Of a stretch of 23,214 nucleotides of DNA, positions 1 through 6,938 are shown in pieces. Source of the DNA: JBEKZQ01 sp049509675 (GTDB lineage: Bacteria > Planctomycetota > Planctomycetia > Pirellulales > Thermoguttaceae); contig JBEKZQ010000024.1 in assembly GCA_049509675.1 (NCBI GenBank), positions 1 through 23,214 of the forward strand. The letters are read 5' to 3'. A model generated the notes under the pieces. That model was given only the letters and a program-made list of their open reading frames with translations, did no database searches and was not told where the DNA came from. The position numbers and the translations under genes were made by a program. Each line of letters begins with the position of its first letter. The stretch's first letter is position 1.

Positions 1-1854
1 GCGCGACAAATCACCATGTGGCGCTGGATTATCGTATGACGGATTGGCAATCCGTCCCACCTCCAGCACGGAATGCCGCTTGCACAAATCCAGCGCCTCG
101 CGCTGGATATCGACCTGGGCCGTGCGAACCTTGCCGATGCCCAACGAAGATTGGAACAGCTTGACCGCGTCGGAGCGGGCGCCGATCTGCCGCTCCAGAA
201 TTTTCATCATTGCCGCGCGGAGGTTTTCCAATTCCTCGAGATCGGCTGCCTCCTGGCTTTCGGCGGCCACGATTCGCACGGCATGCCAAGGACCGGCGGT
301 CTCCTGGGGCTTCAGATCCAACCCCAAATCGTTGAAGAGCCGGCGGTCCCGGGCCACCGCCCGCAACAGCACCGTTTGTCCAGCCGCGATCTTCTGCGAT
401 TTCAGATCCAAGCTATGATGTTCCACGACGGTCCGCGCATTGTCCGGCATGGTCCAGGTCCGGACGACGGCGATCTTCCCCTCGCCCTCCGCCGGCAAGG
501 CATCCTGCCGTTGGACCTTCATTTCCAGGCGAACCTCGCTCAGGGCGTGGTCGTCGGCGGCGCGGAGGGTTACCGGCAGCACGGCGCCTGGGGCCAGGCT
601 GCTTTGTCGCGGCGGCTTGATCAGTTCCACCGTCGGCGGCTCATCCACGACCACCTGGATGCGATTTATACGCGGATTGGGATCGCTGTGGCCCGCGTCG
701 TTCTCCAGGTGAATGGTGAACGAGCCATCGCTCAGCAACGGCAGCCGGTCGAGAACGAGCCATTGGCCCGATTCTTCGACGCGGCCGTCCAGGCGTAGTT
801 TTCCCAACAGGATGTGCCCTCCGGCCACCGGGGTGCAGGCATGGACCCGCAACTCGACGATCGTGTATTGCGGCGCGCTCAGATCGGCCTGCGGGGCAAG
901 GAGACTCTCGTCCGGCCGCCCGAGATAAGCCGGGAAATGGTAGGTGATCTTCACCTCTTGCACGGCCGGTTTCTCGCGCACGCCCACCTGGAAGATGCCG
1001 GTCTGCGAATCGCCGATCTCGAGGCGGTAGGTCAACGGCTCGAGGATGGCGGGAAGCGTACACTTGTAGTGCCGATTCTGGGCATCCGGCGACATCGGCA
1101 TCGCGCTGCGAGGCTGGCCGGCGGAGGCGACCAGCAGCACGGCCTTGTACGGCCGGGCCTCGGGATTGGTGATTTCGGCGGCGATTTCCAGAGTGCTGCC
1201 GATCATCACCTGCGTATTGCCGGGGGTGACGTTGACGATCTCGACCCGCCCCACCGCCGGCACGAACTGCCAGGGCGTCAGCAGCCGACTGGCGGCCGAG
1301 CCCCAACCGGCGACCGACCGCCAGGCGGCGCAGGCGATGGCCGCCAGCAGCAAGAGCACGGCCAGGGCCTCGGCCAGATCGCGCGGGGTTTGCATGCAAT
1401 GCCGCAGCCGCCGCCAGCGTGGTTCTTTGGCCGCCGCCGCCGAGAGGCGCGTAGCGCCGATTTCCGCCGCCGCCCGGTCCGCCGCCGCCGCGCAAAACGC
1501 CGCATCGCCGTTGGCCTGATGTTCCACCAATTGGACCAGGTTGATCAGATGGCTGCCCAACTCGGGAAGTTCCATTTCCACCCGCCGGGCCATGGCCGCC
1601 AGGTCCCGCTGGCTTCGCAGCAAGCGCCGGGCCACGACCAGCACGGCCGCCAACGTGGCCGTCGCCCAGACGGCCAGCAGCAGACCCAACATGGCCTGCG
1701 AAAGAACCACCAGCGCGTCGAGCAGCGTGAAGACGAGCATGATGGCGAAGGAGAAACAGACCGCCAGCACCGTGGTCGTCAGCAGGGTACACAACCACCA
1801 TTGTTGACGCGCGGCGTCGAGACGGCGGATCACGGCTTCGGCTGCGGGGGACAT
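1..1854 (-). CDS. DUF4175-like membrane-anchored protein, partial (runs off the left edge)
   Basis: The frame is open for 618 codons from ATG at 1854 to the window edge, so the C-terminus is missing. The N-terminus reads MSPAAEAVIRRLDAARQQWW, followed by two hydrophobic segments (about residues 21-45 and 52-75) and a third at about 163-180. A long stretch of beta-rich extracytoplasmic sequence follows. This layout, with phrases such as NPEARPYKAVLLVAS, YRLEIGDSQTGIF and ITYHFPAYLGRPDE, matches my recollection of planctomycete proteins labelled DUF4175; no search was possible. Function is unknown, and an envelope scaffold role is only inferred. A TTG lies further upstream in frame before a stop, but ATG 1854 fits the family start better. 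Upstream is a 246-bp spacer and then the DUF4159 gene on the same strand. A dispersed palindrome sits inside the frame at 38-56 and is read as GRIANPS (about residues 600-606), so sequence beyond that point may not be ancestral. Confidence 0.7.
   Translation of the reverse strand, partial: MSPAAEAVIRRLDAARQQWWLCTLLTTTVLAVCFSFAIMLVFTLLDALVVLSQAMLGLLLAVWATATLAAVLVVARRLLRSQRDLAAMARRVEMELPELGSHLINLVQLVEHQANGDAAFCAAAADRAAAEIGATRLSAAAAKEPRWRRLRHCMQTPRDLAEALAVLLLLAAIACAAWRSVAGWGSAASRLLTPWQFVPAVGRVEIVNVTPGNTQVMIGSTLEIAAEITNPEARPYKAVLLVASAGQPRSAMPMSPDAQNRHYKCTLPAILEPLTYRLEIGDSQTGIFQVGVREKPAVQEVKITYHFPAYLGRPDESLLAPQADLSAPQYTIVELRVHACTPVAGGHILLGKLRLDGRVEESGQWLVLDRLPLLSDGSFTIHLENDAGHSDPNPRINRIQVVVDEPPTVELIKPPRQSSLAPGAVLPVTLRAADDHALSEVRLEMKVQRQDALPAEGEGKIAVVRTWTMPDNARTVVEHHSLDLKSQKIAAGQTVLLRAVARDRRLFNDLGLDLKPQETAGPWHAVRIVAAESQEAADLEELENLRAAMMKILERQIGARSDAVKLFQSSLGIGKVRTAQVDIQREALDLCKRHSVLEVGRIANPSYDNPAPHGDLSR
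38..56. repeat. Dispersed palindrome (GACGGATT / AATCCGTC arms, GGC centre) inside a reading frame
   Basis: Eight-base arms flank the 3-base centre GGC. The same palindrome, with 9-base arms, occurs at 1911-1931, 2032-2052, 2063-2083 and 20008-20028. This copy lies inside the DUF4175-like frame and does not break it. Confidence 0.85.
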
Positions 1855-1941
1855 GCGTGCAACACTCAAATCTAATGCGCTGTAAGAGAATAAGTTGCTC
1901 GATCATCGTAGGACGGATTGCCAATCCGTCCCGCAAAACGC

Positions 1942-1964
1942 CACGGTTGGCTTGTCCAACCGTG
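1942..1964. repeat. Hairpin: 9-bp arms, loop CTTGT
   Basis: Arms CACGGTTGG (1942-1950) and CCAACCGTG (1956-1964) are perfectly complementary around the 5-base loop CTTGT. On the complementary strand the neighbouring hairpin has loop CTTGC. Confidence 0.85.
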
Positions 1965-1971
1965 TTTCCAG

Positions 1972-1994
1972 CACTGCTGGGCAAGCCAGCAGTG
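1972..1994. repeat. Hairpin: 9-bp arms, loop GCAAG (CTTGC on the other strand)
   Basis: Arms CACTGCTGG (1972-1980) and CCAGCAGTG (1986-1994) pair perfectly around GCAAG. Arm and loop lengths equal those of the hairpin at 1942-1964, and both stems begin CAC and end TGG at the loop side. Confidence 0.85.
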
Positions 1995-2100
1995 GCACCC
2001 AACCGGTAATGTCGAAATGGACAGACCAGTAGGACGGATTGCCAATCCGTCCCGCAAAACGCGGACGGATTGGCAATCCGTCCTACGGTCTAAACGACTC

Positions 2101-3675
2101 TTAATGCGTAATCGCGTACACCAAAATGTTCGTGCCCACGTTCAGGGCCGATTCGTCCCTCAAGCCGTAACTGTAGGGATGCGGGAACTGCTCCCAGCCG
2201 TTGCCCAGGTCGAACCGGCTATAGAGCACCGCCAGGCGGCCGTCGAGCATGATCCCGTCCAACTCCGGGGCGGCCGTCGGCCCAACTCCAAAGTCTTCGC
2301 GCACGCGGGGCGTATATTCCACCTGCTTGATGTCGTAATGCGCATGGTAGATGGGGTGGTCCGGCGGGAGCCGCTGGAGCTTGTCGTCCGGCAACGCCTT
2401 GGCGATCTCGCGACGGAAGGCGGCGTCGAAGGCCATCCGCCCGCAACAGGCGTCGGCCACGAGCATGCCGCCGGCCTTCAGGTAGCGGCGGAGCAGGCCG
2501 ACGTCGTCGGCGCTCCATTGGAAACCGCGGTGGCCGGTCATGTACAATAGCGGATACTTCAACGCCTTGGGATCGGACAGCCGCACGTTCTCGCGTTTGA
2601 ATTTCACGCCCAGGGTGGAGTGATCGCGGGCGTATTTCAAGAGGTTATGCACGGCCGAGGGATCGGGGTCCCAATCGCCCTCGTGCTGCAACTGGGCGAA
2701 AACGAAATCGTCGCGGGCCGGCTCGCGTTCCTCGTAATAGACCTTTGTGGAACTGAGGAACCGCCCCAGTTGGAAGCTGCCCAGGATGTACGTGACCATG
2801 TTGGCGCCAAGCTGCCGCGCCTGTTCGATGACCACCCGCAGGCCGCGCGGATGCTCGTGCCCATCCCAGCCGCAGGTCAGATCGCAAGGCGAGAAAATCA
2901 CGCCGCTGCGACAAAAGAAGTCGATCGACTCCAGGCAGGGCTCGCCGGTGTAGGTCGAACCGTCGCCCTTCTTGTAGGTAAGCTGCCCAAGCTTGTAATA
3001 GGAGGAGAAGACCGGTTCCTCGGGCAGCATTTTGCGCAAGGGCCTGCCCGGGAAGATCAACTCCATCTCGCGGCGGAACGAATCGGCGAAATCGTTCCAG
3101 CCACAACAGGCGTCGCCGAGGATCGTGCCGCCGTCGGCCACATAGCGGGCCAGCTTGGGGCGCACCTCCTCGGGCAGTTGGAACTTGTTGTGCCCGGCAA
3201 ACAACAAGGCCGGCAACTCGCGGGGGTCGAAGGAGAAATGATCGAAGTCCGCCTCCACCGCCCGGTAGTTGATCGCGAGTTTCTCGGCTGTCCAGAGCAG
3301 CAGCGTGATCACGTCGGCCGGATCGGTCATCCAATCGCGGTACTGCGCCCGCTTGCCGTCGCGGGTCTGCCAGCGGACGGGCCCCATCGACATCTTGCCG
3401 ATCAGCGCGGGCGGGCTGGGCGGGCGTTTCTTTTCGCTGCGGCGCAGCGGCGTAACCGGCAGCGGCAGCGGCGGAAACCCTTCGCCGCCGGTCTGATGCT
3501 GCGGCTTCGCCGGCGGCGGCGGGCCGCAGTCGATGGGCCCGGAGGTCTCCTCCGCCCAAGCGGCGCGCCCCAGGGCGGCGACCGACAACGCCCCGCTGCC
3601 GGCCGTCAGCCCCAACCGCTCGAGAAATCGCCTCCGCGACAAAGAATCGCCACAACCGCTGTGTAGCTGTCGCAT
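2101..3675 (-). CDS. Tat-exported protein with two tandem DUF4159 domains
   Basis: This encodes 524 residues from ATG at 3675, preceded by GGAGG at 3682-3686 with a 6-base spacer. An in-frame ATG at 3705 is possible but lacks such a site. The N-terminus carries the twin-arginine motif SRRRFLERLGL (about residues 13-23), a hydrophobic stretch and AWA-EE, so Tat export is expected. A proline-rich linker (about 50-90) follows. Two homologous halves come next. The first (about 95-330) contains LLFAGHNKFQLPEEVR, GTILGDACCG and SFRREM. The second (about 340-520) contains LLYMTGHRGFQW, GMLVADACCG and AFRREI. These are features of DUF4159, a family of unknown biochemical function often found in planctomycetes near MoxR/VWA genes. 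The twin DACCG motifs suggest conserved cysteines. The downstream same-strand gene is DUF4175-like; upstream is a divergent secreted protein. Domain assignment is confident, function is not. Confidence 0.88.
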   Translation of the reverse strand: MRQLHSGCGDSLSRRRFLERLGLTAGSGALSVAALGRAAWAEETSGPIDCGPPPPAKPQHQTGGEGFPPLPLPVTPLRRSEKKRPPSPPALIGKMSMGPVRWQTRDGKRAQYRDWMTDPADVITLLLWTAEKLAINYRAVEADFDHFSFDPRELPALLFAGHNKFQLPEEVRPKLARYVADGGTILGDACCGWNDFADSFRREMELIFPGRPLRKMLPEEPVFSSYYKLGQLTYKKGDGSTYTGEPCLESIDFFCRSGVIFSPCDLTCGWDGHEHPRGLRVVIEQARQLGANMVTYILGSFQLGRFLSSTKVYYEEREPARDDFVFAQLQHEGDWDPDPSAVHNLLKYARDHSTLGVKFKRENVRLSDPKALKYPLLYMTGHRGFQWSADDVGLLRRYLKAGGMLVADACCGRMAFDAAFRREIAKALPDDKLQRLPPDHPIYHAHYDIKQVEYTPRVREDFGVGPTAAPELDGIMLDGRLAVLYSRFDLGNGWEQFPHPYSYGLRDESALNVGTNILVYAITH

Positions 3676-3839
3676 GGCCCGCCTCCCTATCGAGTTTCGC
3701 ACCACGTCCCGGGTTACTCCACCCCCATTGTCGGACGAACCACAAGGAAATTCAAGGCTATTCTTCTATGCCCCCGGCTGCAATCTTCCGGCTGTTCGTG
3801 TAAGAATAAGGGTTAGCTGTCGAGCCGTCTGTAGTAATT

Positions 3840-3934
3840 GACCACGGATAACACGGATTGCACGCATAAAATGACGCTGGGACAGTGATTGATAGTTTCT
3901 CAAAACATGCGTGTCATCCGTGAAATCCGTGGTC
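3840..3934. repeat. Inverted repeat pair of a CCACGGAT-type dispersed motif
   Basis: GACCACGGATAACACGGAT (3840-3858) and ATCCGTGAAATCCGTGGTC (3916-3934) are 19-base inverted copies with two mismatches, 57 bases apart. They lie in the 279-bp spacer 3676-3954 between divergent genes, so a terminator role is unlikely. The right copy ends about 20 bases before the start of the secreted-protein gene and could fold with the left copy in its 5' leader. I see no other convincing element in this spacer. Confidence 0.75.
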
Positions 3935-3954
3935 ATTTTTCCGCGGAGTCTTTC

Positions 3955-4575
3955 ATGAAAAAACTGACACTACTGCTGCTGGAGATGATCGCTTTCGGCT
4001 GCCTCTCCAAGATCCGGGCTGACGAACCGCCCGTAATCAACCCTTTCGCCCGGCCGGCTGCGGTGCGCGACGATGCCGTGCCAGGCTACGTGGAACTGTC
4101 CGACGGCTCGATCCATGCCGGCCGGATTTACCTCACCCGCGACAAACGCCTCCAGGTCTACGACCAGCAACTCGAGCGGCAGCGCGAAATCCCCCTAAGC
4201 GCGGTCCGGCAGATCGAGTGCGTCGTCAAGCGGGCATGGATGGAGAAGGAGTGGCGTTTCAAGGAAACCACCACTGACGAGAAAATGTTCACCGGGCGCG
4301 TTTATCCTTCGCGGGAGTACGTCCACAAAGTCACCCTCCAGGACGGCTGCACGATCGCCGGACCGTTATCGGCCGTCGTCTACGTGCAGGCGTCGGATCA
4401 ACGTTCCGCGGATCCCGGCGATGCGTCGAAAACCGAGCGCTTCATCCTGAACCAACGCAGCAAGGGAGAACTGGGCAAGACGCTCGATTCGCTCGTGTTC
4501 GTCAAATGGATTAAGCTGGGGACGGAAGCGCTGGACGAAGGGCGCAAGAAAACCGAGCAGCGGCGATCGCACTGA
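3955..4575 (+). CDS. Small secreted conserved hypothetical protein
   Basis: This encodes 206 residues. ATG 3955 (MKKLTLLLLEMIAFGCLSKI...) gives a typical Sec signal peptide ending near RADEPP, and GGAG at 3945-3948 sits 6 bases upstream. The frame extends back to 3889, but that extension has no better start and runs through the repeat. The mature protein has a short beta-rich segment, GYVELSDGSIHAGRIYLTRD (about 47-66), then REIPLSAVRQIEC, a motif similar to sequences I associate with planctomycete proteins near VWA and DUF4159 genes. A second similar cycle (YVHKVTLQDGCTIAGPLS, about 122-139) suggests two related SH3- or barrel-like units; this is inference. The C-terminus is charged. The VWA protein starts 85 bp downstream on the same strand, with a hairpin between. 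Function unknown. Confidence 0.75.
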   Translation: MKKLTLLLLEMIAFGCLSKIRADEPPVINPFARPAAVRDDAVPGYVELSDGSIHAGRIYLTRDKRLQVYDQQLERQREIPLSAVRQIECVVKRAWMEKEWRFKETTTDEKMFTGRVYPSREYVHKVTLQDGCTIAGPLSAVVYVQASDQRSADPGDASKTERFILNQRSKGELGKTLDSLVFVKWIKLGTEALDEGRKKTEQRRSH

Positions 4576-4589
4576 TCCCCGTTATTAGT

Positions 4590-4614
4590 TCCCTCTCCCC
4601 TTGCGGGAGAGGGA
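4590..4614. repeat. Hairpin with loop CTTGC; possible weak terminator
   Basis: Arms TCCCTCTCCC (4590-4599) and GGGAGAGGGA (4605-4614) are perfectly complementary around loop CTTGC. It lies between two plus-strand genes. The following ATTATTCTT is only moderately T-rich, so termination or partial read-through is uncertain. The loop is identical to that of the hairpin at 1972-1994 read on the other strand, although the stem is unrelated. Confidence 0.75.
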
Positions 4615-4660
4615 GATTATTCTTCGGCCAATCCTAAGTTGATCAATACGGGCCCTTGAC

Positions 4661-6916
4661 GTGCTGAAAATCACGCTTGCCCAAGGCCATAGCGTCGTCA
4701 CGATGCTTGCGGTGGCGCTGGCGGCTATTGCCGTTGCCGGCCTTTTCTATTGGCGCGCGCTCGCCATGCTGCCGGCCCGCCGCTGGCTGCTGTTGCTCGC
4801 CCTGCGCAGCGCGGCCGTGGTGATTGTGGTGCTGCTGTTGTTCCGGCCCGTCTTGAGCTACTACGCGGATCTCGGCCGGCGGCCGGGCTTGGTTCTGCTG
4901 CTGGATCGCTCCGCGTCGATGAGCATTGCGGACGATGCGACTGGGGTAACGCGCTTCAACCAGGCACGGCGGCCCCTGGAAAAATGGTGGGACAAGCTGG
5001 CGGCCAATTTCGACCTGCACGTGCTGGAGTTCGCCGAACAAGCGCGGCCGGTCGAGGGCCTTCAGGAGTTGGCCCGCTTGACGCCCGATGGCCCGGCAAC
5101 CTCGCTTTCCCGGGCACTGCTGGCGGCCTCGAAACAGGTCCCCTCCGGCAAGGCCGAGGCCATCATCATGCTTTCCGACGGCATCCACAACTCGGCCGGC
5201 GACCCGGCGGAAGTGGTCAAGACGCTGGGCACCGTGGTGCATACGATCGGCGTGGGCGCAAGTCTCCGCAGCAACGTGGCGTATCATGACGTGCAAGTCA
5301 GCGGCATCGATTGCCCCGCGCACATGATGCTCAACAACATGGCCCGGGTGACCGGCTCGATCCAGGGCGTCGGCCTGACGGGCCGGGTGGTGAAGGTGCT
5401 TCTGGAGGAAGACGGGCGGACGATCCAGCAGTCGGAGCTGACCTTGGAGCAGGGCGAAGGTCCCCAGCAGGTGGTCTTTCAGTTTCGCCCGCAGAGCAAA
5501 GGCCGCCACAACTATACGGTCCGCGTGCCGCCGTTGCCGGAAGAAAAGATCGTGGAAAACAACCAGCGCTCGGCCAACGCCTTGGTCACCGAGCCGGGCA
5601 TACGCGTGTTGTACCTGGAAGGCACCCTGCGGGCCGAGTACGGGGCCATCGTCGATCGCTTCCTGGCCAAAGATCCGGACCTGGAGTTCTGCGCCCTGGT
5701 GCAGACAAAGCCCAATGTCTTCGCCCGACGGACCAACATCGCCGGCCTCGAACTGGCCGTCATCCCCAGCGACCAGCCCACGGTCGATAAGTTCGACGTC
5801 TTCATCCTCGGCGATCTGGATAGCTCCTACATCCGCACCGGGCCGCAGGAGATGATCGTGCGGCGGATCCGCGCCGGGGCGGGCCTGCTGATGTTGGGCG
5901 GCCACCACAGCCTTGGACCGGGCGGTTACGCCGGCACGCCCCTGGGACAGATCCTGCCGGTCATGCTGGGCGGCACTCCGCCGGCAGGGACGGAGCAGTT
6001 GACAGAGCCGTTCTTGCCGGTGCTTACGCCCGAAGGAGTGCGGCATCCCATCTTCGCCAACATCAGCGATTTCTTCCCCACGCGCCAGGGCGAAGCCAAG
6101 GCGCCGGGACTTATGAAGTTGGACGGCTGCACCCGCGTGGCGGGCGCGCGGCCGGCGGCCAGCGTGTTGGCCACCGTCTCGGCCGATGCAGGGGCCATGC
6201 CGGTCCTGGCGGTGCAACCGGTGGGACAGGGCAGAGCAGCCGTCTTCTGCGGCGACACCACGCGCAACTGGCAACAGGCATCCCGGGCCCTGGACCAGCA
6301 GTCGCCGTTCTTGCGTTTCTGGGGCCAAATGGTGCGCTGGCTCGGGGGGCACGAGGCGCCGGTGGCCCAGGCGGCGCGGATCGAAGCCGCCACCGACAAG
6401 GCCGCTTACAAACCGGAAGAGTCGATCGGCATCTCGGCCGTGGTCCGCGACAAGGAAGGCCAGGCGGCCACCGCGGCGCGGGTTGTGGCGCGGGTGCGAG
6501 GCCCCGGCGGCCGGCCGGAGCAGGTCCAGCTTTCCGCCGAGGCCGGTCCCGGCGGCCATTACCGCGGCACTTTCGAACCGCAGGAGCCCGGCGGCTATGA
6601 GTTCACCGTCGAGGCCGTGCTGGGCAACCTGACTCTGACGGCCGACAAGATCTCGGTGAGCGTGGGGCGGCCGAACCTGGAATTCGAGAATCTCGATCTC
6701 GACCAGCATCGCTTGGCCCAGATCGCGGCGGCGGCAGGCGGCCGTTACGTCCACATTACGGCCGCCGATGCGCTCTTCGACCAGTTGGACCGCGGCCTGC
6801 ACAAGCGGCAAACCTACATCGAGCGGCAGCTCTATTGGCCGCCTTTGTGCTGGGCCCTGTTCGTGACGGCCCTCTCCCTGGAGTGGATCCTGCGGCGGCG
6901 GTTTCTCTTGCGATAA
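4661..6916 (+). CDS. VWA-domain membrane protein with degenerate glutamine-amidotransferase-like domain
   Basis: This encodes 751 residues from GTG 4661; no clear Shine-Dalgarno site is visible, and the next ATG is at 4703. Two N-terminal membrane segments (about 13-35 and 42-62) precede a von Willebrand A domain. That domain has a MIDAS-type DRSAS (82-86), a TPDGPATSLSRAL segment (about 141-153) and LSDG (171-174). A beta domain (about 205-310) follows, then a GATase1-like domain with FILGDLDSS (381-389) and LMLGGHHSLGPGGYAG (410-425). The position where an amidotransferase nucleophile cysteine would stand is His/Ser, so hydrolysis is not expected. GQGRAAVFCGDTTRNW lies at about 525-540. A second beta-sandwich and a C-terminal membrane helix (about 725-745, ending EWILRRRFLLR) complete it. 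The domain order resembles planctomycete BatA/VWA-type proteins. A role in an envelope complex with the neighbouring exported proteins is inferred. It converges on the 2219-residue gene with only 22 bp between stops. Confidence 0.85.
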   Translation: MLKITLAQGHSVVTMLAVALAAIAVAGLFYWRALAMLPARRWLLLLALRSAAVVIVVLLLFRPVLSYYADLGRRPGLVLLLDRSASMSIADDATGVTRFNQARRPLEKWWDKLAANFDLHVLEFAEQARPVEGLQELARLTPDGPATSLSRALLAASKQVPSGKAEAIIMLSDGIHNSAGDPAEVVKTLGTVVHTIGVGASLRSNVAYHDVQVSGIDCPAHMMLNNMARVTGSIQGVGLTGRVVKVLLEEDGRTIQQSELTLEQGEGPQQVVFQFRPQSKGRHNYTVRVPPLPEEKIVENNQRSANALVTEPGIRVLYLEGTLRAEYGAIVDRFLAKDPDLEFCALVQTKPNVFARRTNIAGLELAVIPSDQPTVDKFDVFILGDLDSSYIRTGPQEMIVRRIRAGAGLLMLGGHHSLGPGGYAGTPLGQILPVMLGGTPPAGTEQLTEPFLPVLTPEGVRHPIFANISDFFPTRQGEAKAPGLMKLDGCTRVAGARPAASVLATVSADAGAMPVLAVQPVGQGRAAVFCGDTTRNWQQASRALDQQSPFLRFWGQMVRWLGGHEAPVAQAARIEAATDKAAYKPEESIGISAVVRDKEGQAATAARVVARVRGPGGRPEQVQLSAEAGPGGHYRGTFEPQEPGGYEFTVEAVLGNLTLTADKISVSVGRPNLEFENLDLDQHRLAQIAAAAGGRYVHITAADALFDQLDRGLHKRQTYIERQLYWPPLCWALFVTALSLEWILRRRFLLR

Positions 6917-6938
6917 AGGCCCCTGTTCGCCCGCAGGA

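Larger units (their letters stand above)
1908..2086. repeat. Composite repeat cluster in the spacer between two minus-strand genes
   Basis: The 246-bp spacer 1855-2100 holds no gene and is mostly repeats. A 34-bp unit is perfectly repeated at 1908-1941 and 2029-2062. Each copy carries the palindrome GGACGGATT/AATCCGTCC with centre GCC (1911-1931 and 2032-2052) followed by CGCAAAACGC. A third copy lies immediately adjacent in opposite orientation at 2063-2086. Between the direct repeats are two further hairpins, at 1942-1964 and 1972-1994. All could form stems in the mRNA joining the two genes. I see no promoter here that I would defend. Confidence 0.85.

Noticed and set aside
641..2002. 453-codon minus-strand frame overlapping the left-edge gene
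   Set aside because: Its sequence is Gly/Arg-rich nonsense and begins inside the repeat cluster. The frame starting at 1854 gives a protein with membrane segments and coherent composition.
2620..3666. 348-codon plus-strand frame opposite the DUF4159 gene
   Set aside because: It is antisense to a gene with clear domain motifs, a ribosome site and a Tat signal; there is no independent support.
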